64,000 bases of DNA from Pseudooceanicola nitratireducens (lineage in GTDB: Bacteria > Pseudomonadota > Alphaproteobacteria > Rhodobacterales > Rhodobacteraceae): contig NZ_FNZG01000005.1 of NCBI RefSeq assembly GCF_900109195.1, positions 1-64,000 on the forward strand, read 5' to 3'. This document shows positions 17,818 to 26,303 of this stretch, in pieces. Position 1 is the first letter of the stretch. Every line of letters begins with the position of its first letter. The position numbers were made by a program, and so were the translations under genes. The notes beneath the pieces were generated by a model. The model was given only the letters and a program-made list of their open reading frames with translations, was not told where the DNA came from and searched no databases.

Positions 17818-18070
17818 CCCCGGCAGGGCGGTCGGGTTCGCAGCCCCGCTAGGGCCGTCACCTCCGCGTTACATATGGACTGGCGGGGGGGATGACAAGC
17901 GCGCAAAGCCGGTCTTTCCGTGGATTTCCGACCAAAAGCGCCGCTTTGCGTGCTGAAAGCGACGCGAATGTCGCGATTGCCTTCCCTTGGGTCAATTGGG
18001 CCGGATCATGTCTGCGCTAACAGTCCGGGACCTGCGCGGGGCGGGCTGGAATGCCCGCCTGGGCCGTTGA
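17818..18070. promoter_or_regulatory. nadA promoter region with long inverted repeat
   Basis: 253 bases between the start of nadA and the 3' end of the lyase gene. An interrupted palindrome has arms CGCAAAGC (17902-17909) and GCTTTGCG (17943-17950) and, nested, GGTC/GACC (17911-17914 and 17929-17932), about 90-130 bases upstream of nadA. It could be an operator for an NAD-pathway regulator or a leader stem. A 7-bp hairpin, 18040-18059, close to the lyase gene may terminate that operon. Confidence 0.5.
18040..18059 (-). terminator. Possible terminator hairpin after lyase gene
   Basis: GGCGGGC (18040-18046) and GCCCGCC (18053-18059) with a 6-base loop, 11 bases beyond the lyase stop codon. No T-run, so factor-dependent or weak termination. 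Confidence 0.4.
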
Positions 18071-18955
18071 CTAACCGGAATGATCCCGCCGGGACGAGGC
18101 ATAGCGTTCCGACGCGTCATAATAGTCGTCAAAACCGATCCGGCGTCGCAATTCGACGAAATCCATCTGGCCGGGGCGTTCGTCCTGACGCATGTGGCGC
18201 AGGGTCGTCACCATGGCCTGCATGGCCGAGGCCATGACCGACAGCGGATAGGCGGCGATCGAAAAGCCGATGTCGTGCAGGGCGGCATTGGGCAGGTCCG
18301 GGGTCGCCCCGCCTTCGACGATATTGGCCATCTTGGGGCCGGGCAGGTTGGCGCAGACCTCGCGCATTTCGGCCTCGCTTTGCGGGGCTTCGACAAACAG
18401 GATATCGGCCCCCAGTTCGGCGAATGTCTCGGCCCGGGCGATGGCCTCGGACAGGCCATGATCGTGGCGGGCATCGGTGCGGGCCAGGATCAGGATGTCG
18501 CCGCCGCTTTCGCGCAGTTCCGCCCGCAGGTCGACGGCGGCGCGGATGCGGTCGAAGGCTTCGTCACGGCCGACAACCGCCTTGCCGGGTGTATGGCCGC
18601 AGCGCTTCGGGGCCAGCTGATCCTCGATCATGACCGAGGCCGCGCCGGCCCGGGCGAAGCCCTGCACCGTCCGCCGCACGTTCATCGCATTGCCATAACC
18701 GGTGTCGCCGTCGCCAATCACGGGGATGTCCACCGCGTCGGCGATGTTGCGCAGCTGGTCGGCGACCTCGCCATAGCTCATCAGGCCCAGGTCCGGGGCC
18801 CCGATGCGGCTGGCCGAGGCGGCAAAGCCGGACATGAATGTCAGCTCGTAGCCTTCCTGCGCGATCAGCTTGGCCGAAAGCGCGTCGAAACAGCAGGGCA
18901 TGATATGGCAGCGATCCTGCGCAAGAAGATCGCGCAGGCGGGAAGCTTGGGTCAT
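18071..18955 (-). CDS. Isocitrate lyase/PEP mutase-family lyase (methylisocitrate lyase-like)
   Basis: 294 aa from ATG at 18955 (MTQASRLRDLL). TIM-barrel enzyme of the isocitrate lyase superfamily: metal-binding GDGDTGYG at 81-88 and the lyase loop PKRCGHTPGK with catalytic Cys119. The cysteine argues for C-C bond cleavage (2-methylisocitrate, 2,3-dimethylmalate or related) and against phosphonomutase or oxaloacetate decarboxylase activity. It directly follows a TRAP large-permease gene in the same leftward operon, so it may cleave the imported dicarboxylate or a derivative. Exact substrate unresolved. Confidence 0.88.
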   Translation of the reverse strand: MTQASRLRDLLAQDRCHIMPCCFDALSAKLIAQEGYELTFMSGFAASASRIGAPDLGLMSYGEVADQLRNIADAVDIPVIGDGDTGYGNAMNVRRTVQGFARAGAASVMIEDQLAPKRCGHTPGKAVVGRDEAFDRIRAAVDLRAELRESGGDILILARTDARHDHGLSEAIARAETFAELGADILFVEAPQSEAEMREVCANLPGPKMANIVEGGATPDLPNAALHDIGFSIAAYPLSVMASAMQAMVTTLRHMRQDERPGQMDFVELRRRIGFDDYYDASERYASSRRDHSG

Positions 18956-18959
18956 CGGG

Positions 18960-20234
18960 TCACCATTTGAAGGGGATATAAAGCGCCAGATCCGGCCAGG
19001 CGAACAGCACGGCCACACACAGCAGCATGAGAAGAAGGAAGGGCCAGACCCCGCGCGCCACCTGCGACAGCGACACGCGTGCCACCGCCTGGATGACATA
19101 CAGGTTCAGCCCCACGGGCGGGGTGATCAGGGCGCATTCCACCATGATCACCATGAAGATGCCGAACCAGATCGGATCGAAGCCAAGCGCCATGGCCGCA
19201 GGAAGCAGCACGGGCGTCATGATCAGGATCATCGACAGCGTTTCAAACACCAGCCCCATGATCAGAAGCACCGCCGAGACCAGCAGGATGAAGGTCAGCG
19301 ATCCGTCGATATTGGCAGCGATGAAGGCCGAGATGTCCTGCGGGATCCGGTACAGCGCGATCGCCTTGCCGAAGACCTTGGCCCCGGCGATGATCAGCAG
19401 GATGGCGGCGGTGGTCACGGCGCTGTCGCGCACCGCTTCCCAGAACCCCCGCCAGGTCAGCGACCGCAGTACCAGGCCGGTGATCACCAGGGCGGCGGCA
19501 AATCCCACGGCCGAGGCCTCGGTCGGGGTGAAGGTGCCAGAGTAGAGCCCGACCACGATCAGCAGCGCCAGCGCCAGCGACGGCAGCGCGCGAAGCGAGG
19601 CCTCGCCGCGTTCCGACCAGCTGGCCTTGGGCATCGGCGTATAGCTGTCGGACACCCGCGCGTAGATCATCGAATAGACAACGAACATGCCGACCAGCAG
19701 AAGGCCCGGACCGATCCCGGCCAGGAACAGCGCGATCACCGATTCCTCGGCCACGAAGCCGAAGACGATCATCGGGATCGACGGCGGGATCAGGATGCCA
19801 AGCGTGCCGCCCGCCGCCAGAAGCCCGTAGACAAAGCGCCGGTCATAGCCGCGACTGACCATTTCCGGGATGGCGACGGTGCCGATGGTGGCCGCCGTCG
19901 CGACCGAGGAACCCGAGATCGCCGCGAACAGCCCGCAGCTGAGGATCGTCGCCACCGCAAGGCCGCCGGGCCAGTGTCCGACCCAGGCCTGCACGGCCCC
20001 GAACAGGTCCCGCCCCACGCCGCCCTTGAGCAGAACATTGGACATCAGAAGGAACAGCGGCACCGCCAGCAGGATGAACCCGTCCAGCGTCGACAGGATC
20101 GACTGCGGGGCCATCAGCGGGGAAAAGCCGCCGAACACCAGCATGCCAAGGCCCAGCCCGCCCAGGGCAAAGGCCACCGGCACGCCGATCAGAAGAAGCG
20201 CGAAGAGGATCGCGAGAATGGCAAGGATGGTCAT
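18960..20234 (-). CDS. TRAP transporter large permease (DctM family)
   Basis: 424 aa, about 12 membrane segments. DctM signatures: ILSCGLFAAISGSS, GILIPPSIPMIVFG and ALITPPVGLNLYV near the end. The start overlaps the small-permease stop by 4 bases and its stop is 4 bases from the lyase start, so transporter and lyase form one operon. Confidence 0.95.
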   Translation of the reverse strand: MTILAILAILFALLLIGVPVAFALGGLGLGMLVFGGFSPLMAPQSILSTLDGFILLAVPLFLLMSNVLLKGGVGRDLFGAVQAWVGHWPGGLAVATILSCGLFAAISGSSVATAATIGTVAIPEMVSRGYDRRFVYGLLAAGGTLGILIPPSIPMIVFGFVAEESVIALFLAGIGPGLLLVGMFVVYSMIYARVSDSYTPMPKASWSERGEASLRALPSLALALLIVVGLYSGTFTPTEASAVGFAAALVITGLVLRSLTWRGFWEAVRDSAVTTAAILLIIAGAKVFGKAIALYRIPQDISAFIAANIDGSLTFILLVSAVLLIMGLVFETLSMILIMTPVLLPAAMALGFDPIWFGIFMVIMVECALITPPVGLNLYVIQAVARVSLSQVARGVWPFLLLMLLCVAVLFAWPDLALYIPFKW

Positions 20235-20728
20235 TCGTGGCTGCTCCCCAAGGATGCGACATGTGTGGTGCGCAGGCGGATCAGTTCGACCAGCGCCTGT
20301 GCGGTCAGCAGGGCAAAGCCCACGGGCACCGAAAGCTCGGCCACCCAGGCGGGCAGGTTCAGCAGCGATCCGGTTGTCCGGCCGCGCACGAAGCTTTCAT
20401 GGAAGATGTCCCAGCCCCAGATCGTCACCACCACCGAGAAGGCGATGATGACGCAAAGCGACAGCAGCACGCAGATCCGCTGCGCGGCGGGCGGCAGAAG
20501 GTTCGTCACCGCGTTCACCGTGATGTGCTGGCGCAGGCTCAGCACCCAGCCCATGGCCAGAAGGCAGCCCCAGATCAGGCAAAGCTGGCTCAGCTCGGCC
20601 GCCCAGATCGTGGGTTTCAGGAAGAAATAGCGCGCGATCACCTCGTAGGTCAGCATCGCGCCGGTCGCCGCCAATAGGCATGCGCCGAGGATCCCCGCCA
20701 TGCGGGACAGTGAGACGATGAATGTCAT
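20231..20728 (-). CDS. TRAP transporter small permease (DctQ family)
   Basis: 165 aa with four hydrophobic helices (about 8-30, 43-62, 84-106, 130-152), as expected for DctQ. Sits between the binding-protein and DctM genes. A second TRAP system in the window, distinct in sequence from the one at 7980-10965. Confidence 0.92.
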   Translation of the reverse strand: MTFIVSLSRMAGILGACLLAATGAMLTYEVIARYFFLKPTIWAAELSQLCLIWGCLLAMGWVLSLRQHITVNAVTNLLPPAAQRICVLLSLCVIIAFSVVVTIWGWDIFHESFVRGRTTGSLLNLPAWVAELSVPVGFALLTAQALVELIRLRTTHVASLGSSHE

Positions 20729-20742
20729 GGGGCCACCCGTCG

Positions 20743-20756
20743 GGCGACCCGTCGCC
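20743..20756 (-). other. Hairpin between TRAP binding-protein and small permease genes
   Basis: GGCGA-CCCG-TCGCC in a GC-rich 53-base gap. Small, but in the same place as the larger stems at 9051 and 51561, where expression of a binding protein must exceed that of its permease. Confidence 0.4.
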
Positions 20757-20781
20757 GGGCCGCCCGTTGCTAGAGGTCAGG

Positions 20782-21774
20782 TTACTGCTGGGCTGCGTCC
20801 AGCACCGTCTTGCCGGCTTCCCCGGCCGAGGCCAGGTAGGCGTCGTAGACCGGCTGCGACACGGCTTTCCACTGTGCCAGGTCATCCTCGCTCAGCTCGA
20901 CCACCGTCATGCCGTTTTCCTTGGCGGCGGCATAGGCCTCGGCCTCGATCTCGGACATGCGGTCACGCACGGTGTCCTGGGCCACGCGGGCGGCATCGCT
21001 GATATGGCCGCGGATTTCATCGGACAGGCCGTTCCACCAGTCGGTGTTCACCACGACGACGAATTCGATATCGGCATGGTTGGTCACGGTGATCGTGTCC
21101 ATCACCTCCCACAGCTTGCGCGACTTCACGCCCGAAACGCCGGTCATGCCCACGTCGACCGTGCCGCGCTGATAGGCCAGGTACTGCTCGGATCCCGAAA
21201 CCAGCGTCGGTGCACCCCCGGCAGCGGTGACGAAATCACCCAGGGTCTTGCCGAAGACTCGGACCTTCTTGCCCTTGAGGTCGGCGGGCGTTTTGATCGG
21301 GCCGCCCTTGGACAGCATGATCGCGCCGCCATAGGCCTGCCAGAACAGGATCTGCCCGCCGGTCTTGGCGACCTCGGCCTCGATCGTGGTGCGCACGGGG
21401 GATCCTTCGGCCACCGCGGCGCGCACCTTGTCTTCCGAGTTCAGCAGGAACGGCATGTAGAAGACGTCCACCACCGGCGCGTCGCCCACATAGCGGGTCA
21501 GAGAGGCCACGCCGGCCTCGATCGCGCCGGAGCCGACGGCGGCGGGCACTTCCTTGTCCTTGTACAGCGTGGCGCTGTCGTAGATCTCGACGTCGATGGC
21601 TCCTCCGGTGCGCTCTTCGACCTCCTTCTCGAAAAGCGACAGGTTCTGGCCAAGGTGGCTTTTCAGCGGCAGCTGAAGCGAGATCCGCATCTTCTCGGTC
21701 GCGCTGGCCCCCGTGGCAAAGCCCGTAGCCATGAGTGCAAGGCCCAGAGCGGCCCCCAGGATCGGTTTGTTCAT
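20782..21774 (-). CDS. TRAP transporter substrate-binding protein (DctP family)
   Basis: 330 aa with a Sec signal peptide (MNKPILGAALGLALMATGFA, cleavage near ASA-TE at 26). Periplasmic solute receptor: SHLGQNLSLFEKEVEERTGG at the N-lobe, KGKKVRVFG and WWNGLSDEIR further on. ATG preceded by GGGAGGACATC. Downstream genes are DctQ, DctM and a lyase; upstream are a racemase and a quinone reductase on the same strand. The ligand is probably an organic acid. Confidence 0.94.
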   Translation of the reverse strand: MNKPILGAALGLALMATGFATGASATEKMRISLQLPLKSHLGQNLSLFEKEVEERTGGAIDVEIYDSATLYKDKEVPAAVGSGAIEAGVASLTRYVGDAPVVDVFYMPFLLNSEDKVRAAVAEGSPVRTTIEAEVAKTGGQILFWQAYGGAIMLSKGGPIKTPADLKGKKVRVFGKTLGDFVTAAGGAPTLVSGSEQYLAYQRGTVDVGMTGVSGVKSRKLWEVMDTITVTNHADIEFVVVVNTDWWNGLSDEIRGHISDAARVAQDTVRDRMSEIEAEAYAAAKENGMTVVELSEDDLAQWKAVSQPVYDAYLASAGEAGKTVLDAAQQ

Positions 21775-21792
21775 GATGTCCTCCCATTATTA

Positions 21793-21807
21793 GTAAGCTA
21801 AGCTTAC
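21793..21807. promoter_or_regulatory. 15-bp palindrome upstream of second TRAP operon
   Basis: GTAAGCTAAGCTTAC (6-3-6), just before the ribosome site of the binding-protein gene. Read leftwards the flank is TTAGCTTACTAATAAT, close to TTAGCTTGCAATTAATTAT in the 4093-4125 operator. Probable regulator-binding site shared between modules. Confidence 0.55.
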
Positions 21808-21836
21808 CCAGGGGCAGGCATCTGACAACAGTTTTG

Positions 21837-21850
21837 TGACCGATCGGTCA
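21837..21850. promoter_or_regulatory. 14-bp perfect palindrome, TetR-type operator candidate
   Basis: TGACCGATCGGTCA, 63 bases upstream of the TRAP binding-protein start. The half site GACCGAT also occurs in the TetR-linked site at 58949. Such even, GC-centred palindromes are typical TetR-family operators. Confidence 0.55.
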
Positions 21851-21885
21851 ATGATTTTTTCCAAAACGAAAGGCGGGGAGGGGGC

Positions 21886-23034
21886 CTAGCTGATCGCGCC
21901 CTCGTCACGCAGGCGGCGGATGCGGTCGGTGTCATAGCCGATCTCGGCCAGCACATCGTCGGTATCCAGGCGGTTCTGGAACATCTCGGGCGGGACCGTG
22001 GGGCTGCGGGAATACCGCGGGGCCGGACCGGGCTGCACGATGCCGCCCGCGGTGGTGAAGGTCCCGCGCACGGTGTTGTGGGGGTGATCGGGGGCTTCGG
22101 TCAGCGACAGGACGGGGGCATAGCAGGCGTCCGATCCCATCAGCAGCTCATCCCATTCGTCACGCGTGCGGGTCCTGAAGATCCGGGTCAGCCCGTCGCG
22201 CATCTGGTCCCAGTCCCCGGCCTCCATCTGCCGGGCATAGGCGGGGTCGTCGGTCAGACCCAGAAGATCGAGCAGGCGGGCGTAGAACTGCGGTTCGATC
22301 GCCCCGATCGAGACGAATTTGCCATCCTTCGTCTCGTAGGTGTCATAGAAATGCGCGCCGCCATCCAGAAGGTTCACGCCCCGGTCGTCCTGCCAGATGC
22401 CGATCTGGCGGAAGGTCTGGATCATCGCGGTCAGCAGGGCGGAACCATCGGTCATCGCCGCATCGACCACCTGGCCTTCGCCGGTGGCCTTGGCGTGGTG
22501 CAGCGCGGCCAGCATGCCGAAGGCCAGCACCATGCCGCCGCCGCCGAAATCCCCGAACAGGTTCAGCGGCACCACCGGTTTCTCGCCCTTGCGGCCGACC
22601 CCGTGCAGCGCGCCCGAGATGGCGATATAGTTCAGGTCATGCCCGGCCATATGGGCCATGGGCCCGGTCTGGCCCCAGCCGGTCATGCGCCCGATCACCA
22701 GCCGTGGATTGGCGGCATGCAGGACATCCGGGCCAAGCCCCAGCCGTTCGATCACCCCGGGGCGGAACCCTTCGATCAGCCCGTCGGCCTTGCGCACCAG
22801 GTCCAGCAGCACCTCTTGCGAGGCGGGGTTCTTCAGGTCCAGTTCGATCGTCTTGCGCGACCGCAGCAGGATGTCCTTGTCCGGTGCCACCTCGGGGCCG
22901 GCCTTGCCCGATCCGATGCGTTCGATGCGGATCACCTCTGCCCCGTGATCGGCCAGCATCATGCCAGCAAAGGGGCCCGGGCCGATGCCCGCCAGTTCGA
23001 TGATGCGGAGGCCGGAAAGCGGGGGACGGGACAT
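21886..23034 (-). CDS. Alpha-methylacyl-CoA racemase (CaiB/BaiF family)
   Basis: 382 aa. Same signature as the protein at 5690: GIGPGPFAGMMLAD, His132 in AGHDLNYIAI, Asp162 in GDFGGGG. Expected to epimerise 2-methylacyl-CoA esters. It follows the quinone-reductase-like gene by 21 bases and precedes the second TRAP operon, repeating the racemase-TRAP association of the first module. Close relatives in the superfamily are CoA transferases, so activity needs testing. Confidence 0.9.
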   Translation of the reverse strand: MSRPPLSGLRIIELAGIGPGPFAGMMLADHGAEVIRIERIGSGKAGPEVAPDKDILLRSRKTIELDLKNPASQEVLLDLVRKADGLIEGFRPGVIERLGLGPDVLHAANPRLVIGRMTGWGQTGPMAHMAGHDLNYIAISGALHGVGRKGEKPVVPLNLFGDFGGGGMVLAFGMLAALHHAKATGEGQVVDAAMTDGSALLTAMIQTFRQIGIWQDDRGVNLLDGGAHFYDTYETKDGKFVSIGAIEPQFYARLLDLLGLTDDPAYARQMEAGDWDQMRDGLTRIFRTRTRDEWDELLMGSDACYAPVLSLTEAPDHPHNTVRGTFTTAGGIVQPGPAPRYSRSPTVPPEMFQNRLDTDDVLAEIGYDTDRIRRLRDEGAIS

Positions 23035-23055
23035 GGCGGTTCCTTCGGGGTCGGA

Positions 23056-24054
23056 TCAAAGTTCGATGACGATCTTACCGGTTGCCCGGCGAGAGGCGAG
23101 ATGCTTCATCGCCGGGATCCCCTGTTCCAGCGGATAGCGGGCCTGAATGCGGGGTTTGATCTGCCTGCGGGCGTAAAGGTCGTATAGCTCTTGCACGGCG
23201 CGGGCATGGCCTTCCGGGTCGCGCACCAGACTGTCCGCCCAGTAGACGCCGAGCACGCCCGCCCCCTTCAGAAGCGGCAGGTTCATCGGTAGGGCCGCGA
23301 TCCCGGCGGCAAAGCCGATCACCAGATACCGTCCGCCCCATCCGATCGCACGAAAGGCAGGTTCTACATAGGCTCCGCCAATGGGATCAAAGATCGCGTC
23401 GATGCCCTTGGTCCCGCCAAGCGCCTTGATCTCTTTCGACAGGGTCTTTTGCTGATCCCGGGTCAGATCGCCGGTTGGGTAGATCAGCCCATCCTCGGCC
23501 CCGGCATCCCTGGCGACTTGCAGCTTCTCGGCCGAGGACACGCCGGCCACGACCCGCGCGCCAAGGGCCCGACCCAGTTCGATCGCCGCCAGCCCGACCC
23601 CGCCCGAGGCCCCTAGGACCAGAAGCGTCTCGCCTTTCTGCAAATTGGCGCGGTCTTTCAGTGCATGCCATGCGGTGCCGTATGTCACCAGCAGGGCCGA
23701 GGCGTCGTCATAGGGCATGGCGTCAGGGATCCGAGACGTCTTGGTCGCCGGGGCGCAGACAAAATCCGCCAGCCCGCCGTGGCTGCAGACGGCCAGCACC
23801 CGGTCGCCTTTGGCAAAGCCGGTCACACCCGCGCCCAGGTCATCGACGGTGCCCGCAACTTCGGATCCCGGTGCGAAGGGACGGGCGGGGCGATCCTGGT
23901 ACAGGTCCTCGATCATCAGAAGGTCGGGCATGTTCAGTGCCGCGGACTGAACCCGGATGCGGATCTGGCCGGGCAATGGTTCGGGAATGGGCGCGTCGGT
24001 GCGATAGATCAGCTTTTCGGGGCCGCCGTTTTCGACGCTGTGAATGGCGCGCAT
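23056..24054 (-). CDS. NADPH:quinone oxidoreductase-like MDR protein
   Basis: 332 aa medium-chain dehydrogenase/reductase without the zinc ligands of alcohol dehydrogenases. Cofactor motif GASGGVGLAA at about 148-157; N-terminal GroES-like domain with NMPDLLMIEDLYQ; a QOR-type tail (RRATGKIVIEL). Could reduce an enoyl or quinone group. First gene of a leftward pair with the racemase; ATG preceded by GGAGGACATC. Confidence 0.9.
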   Translation of the reverse strand: MRAIHSVENGGPEKLIYRTDAPIPEPLPGQIRIRVQSAALNMPDLLMIEDLYQDRPARPFAPGSEVAGTVDDLGAGVTGFAKGDRVLAVCSHGGLADFVCAPATKTSRIPDAMPYDDASALLVTYGTAWHALKDRANLQKGETLLVLGASGGVGLAAIELGRALGARVVAGVSSAEKLQVARDAGAEDGLIYPTGDLTRDQQKTLSKEIKALGGTKGIDAIFDPIGGAYVEPAFRAIGWGGRYLVIGFAAGIAALPMNLPLLKGAGVLGVYWADSLVRDPEGHARAVQELYDLYARRQIKPRIQARYPLEQGIPAMKHLASRRATGKIVIEL

Positions 24055-24328
24055 GATGTCCTCCGTTCGGGATCTGACCTGCGCCGGTTGCGCCGCCTTC
24101 CCCGGTGTCGAGGCCCCTCCCAGAGCCTGAATTGACCTCAGGGGTAGGGGTGCGAAACGGGGTCTGTCAAACGAAAATAGGGCGTGATCCTAAAAAAATA
24201 ATGCAATGACCTAAAAAAACTGGAGTTGCGCCACGACCCATGCTAGGCACACCACCGGAGGAGAGCGCATCGCCGGGTCGGGGTGCCGCAGCCTCTGCCG
24301 TACGAAGGTTGCAAGGAAAGGCCTCCGG
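24055..24328. promoter_or_regulatory. Divergent promoter region, quinone reductase / NPD gene
   Basis: 274 bases. AT-rich island 24180-24225 with two CCTAAAAAA words (24189 and 24210) and TGCAATGAC at 24202-24210. The same nonamer occurs in reverse orientation at 59079-59087, upstream of the paralogous NPD gene. CCTGA-ATTGACC-TCAGG (24126-24142) is a further small inverted repeat. No complete -35/-10 pair can be assigned with confidence. Confidence 0.5.
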
Positions 24329-25279
24329 ATGACGTTACCCAAGCCCCTGGACCGGCTGCGCCTGCCGGTGATCGTGGCCCCGATGTTTCTGACCTCGGCC
24401 CCGGATCTTGTCGTCGCCGCCTGCCAGTCGGGCCTGTTGGGCGCGCTTCCGGCGCTGAACCAGCGCACCAGCCAAGGGTTCGAGGATTGGCTGACCGAGA
24501 TCGAAACCCGGCTGGCTGAAACCCCCGATGCCGCGCCACACGCGGTGAACCTGATCGTGCACAAATCCAATCCCCGTCTGGACGCGGACCTTGAGATCGT
24601 CGTGCGCCACAAGGTGCCCGTGGTCATCACCGGATTCGGTGCCGTGCCCGAGGTGATCAAGGCGGTGCAGTCCTATGGTGGGCTGGTCTTTCACGACGTG
24701 GCCACCCGCCGCCATGCCGAAAAGCTGGCCGACACCGGGATTGACGGGTTGATCGCCCTTGGGGCCGGGGCGGGCGGGCATACCGGCCATCTGTCCCCCT
24801 TCGCCGCCGTGGCCGAGATCCGCAAGGTCTTTGACGGGCTGATCATCCTTGCGGGCGCGATGTCCTCGGGGTCGGATATCGCCGCCGCGCGGGCCATGGG
24901 GGCGGACATGGTCTGCATGGGCACCCGCTTTATCGCCACGCAAGAGGCGGCAGTCAGCGATGCGCAGAAACAGATGATGATCGATGCCGGGGCGTCGGAC
25001 GTGGTGATCACGCCGAACCTGACCGGGGCGGATGCGGCCTTTCTGAAGCCCTCGATCCGGGCGAATGGTCTGGATCCGGACGCGCTTCCCCCGGTTGGCA
25101 GTCCGGACGCCACCCGCGACAGCAAGGCCTGGCGCGATATCTGGTCGGCGGGGCAGGGGGTTGGAAGCGTGACGGATGTGCCGTCGCTTGCGGCGCTGAC
25201 CGACCGGCTTGCCGTCGAATACCGGGCCGCCATCGCCCAGCTCTCTGCAGATCCCTTTGCGCAACATGCTGCCGAATAG
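24329..25279 (+). CDS. NPD-family flavoprotein (nitronate monooxygenase/enoyl reductase-like)
   Basis: 316 aa; ATG after AAGGAAAGG. FMN TIM barrel similar to the protein at 6879: PALNQRT at 41-47, NLIVHKSNPRLD, GAGGHTG with the family histidine at 151, and MGTRFIATQEA. Followed 12 bases later by a crotonase-fold gene, again placing an NPD protein beside CoA-ester chemistry. Function as a CoA-ester reductase or oxygenase is inference; nitronate oxidation remains possible. Confidence 0.88.
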   Translation: MTLPKPLDRLRLPVIVAPMFLTSAPDLVVAACQSGLLGALPALNQRTSQGFEDWLTEIETRLAETPDAAPHAVNLIVHKSNPRLDADLEIVVRHKVPVVITGFGAVPEVIKAVQSYGGLVFHDVATRRHAEKLADTGIDGLIALGAGAGGHTGHLSPFAAVAEIRKVFDGLIILAGAMSSGSDIAAARAMGADMVCMGTRFIATQEAAVSDAQKQMMIDAGASDVVITPNLTGADAAFLKPSIRANGLDPDALPPVGSPDATRDSKAWRDIWSAGQGVGSVTDVPSLAALTDRLAVEYRAAIAQLSADPFAQHAAE

Positions 25280-25291
25280 AAAGGACAGACA

Positions 25292-26269
25292 ATGACCCAC
25301 CCCCTCGTGGCCGACCTGCCGGTTCTGGCGGGCAACGACATGGCAACGCTGCATGATCTGGGCGACGGCGTCGTCTGTTTCCGCGCCCATACGAAGATGA
25401 ACACCTTCGATCCCGGCGTCTTCGATCTGATGGAGGACACGCTGGATCAGGCCGGGCGCAGCTATCAGGCGATGGTGCTGGCCAATGACGATCCGCGCGC
25501 CTTTTCCGCCGGGGCGGATTTGACCTTTTTCACCCGCATGATCGACAGCCCCGGCGGGGCCGAGAAGATCAGCGCCTATGGCCAGCGCGGGCAGGGGCTG
25601 TTCGTGCGGATGATGCGCGCGCCGGTACCTGTGGTCGCGGCGGTGCATGGCTTTGCCCTGGGCGGCGGTTGCGAATTCCAGATGCACGCGGATGCGACGA
25701 TTGCGCTGGCGGATGCGGGGATCGGCCTGCCCGAGGCGGGCATCGGCCTGGTTCCGGGCTGGGGCGGCTGCACGCGGATGTATGCCCGGATGCTGGTGGC
25801 GGACCCGGCGGCGGATCCGGTTATGCTGGCGCGGCGCGCCTTCGGGCCGCTGTTTTCCGGGCGTATCGCAGTGGACGCGTCCGAGGCGCGCGACATGGGG
25901 CTGCTGCGCCCCTCGGACGCGGTGATCTCCGACCGGGGCGAACTGCTGGCCACGGCCAAGGCGCGTGCGCTGTCGTTGGTGCCGGGCTATGTCCCGCCCG
26001 CGCCGATTGCCCTGCCGGTGGCCGGTGATCCGGGCGTCGGCGCGATCCTGTCCGCGCTGGAAGGCCAAGGCGACCTGAGCGACACGGACCTGACCGTCGC
26101 GCGCAAGCTGGCCCATATCCTGACCGGCGGTGCCACCGCCGCCGCCACCGTCACCGAAGCCGAGATGATGGCGCTTGAAGTCCAGACCCTGGCCGAGCTT
26201 GTGTCCTGGGCCCCGGTTCGTGCGCGGATCGACCATATGCTGGCCACCGGACAGCGGTTGAGGAACTGA
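25292..26269 (+). CDS. Enoyl-CoA hydratase, FadN C-terminal-domain-like
   Basis: 325 aa, longer than a plain crotonase (about 260). LHDLGDGVVCF and KMNTFDPGVFDLM at the start and a helical tail after 240 resemble the C-terminal hydratase domain of FadN-type 3-hydroxyacyl-CoA dehydrogenase/hydratase fusions, here as a separate protein. Both catalytic glutamates are present (GGGCEFQM and GLPEAGIGL), so hydration of 2-enoyl-CoA is credible. Probably co-transcribed with the NPD gene before it. Confidence 0.88.
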   Translation: MTHPLVADLPVLAGNDMATLHDLGDGVVCFRAHTKMNTFDPGVFDLMEDTLDQAGRSYQAMVLANDDPRAFSAGADLTFFTRMIDSPGGAEKISAYGQRGQGLFVRMMRAPVPVVAAVHGFALGGGCEFQMHADATIALADAGIGLPEAGIGLVPGWGGCTRMYARMLVADPAADPVMLARRAFGPLFSGRIAVDASEARDMGLLRPSDAVISDRGELLATAKARALSLVPGYVPPAPIALPVAGDPGVGAILSALEGQGDLSDTDLTVARKLAHILTGGATAAATVTEAEMMALEVQTLAELVSWAPVRARIDHMLATGQRLRN

Positions 26270-26303
26270 CGCCCGGACCGGGCCGTCAAATCAGAAGCGG
26301 AAC

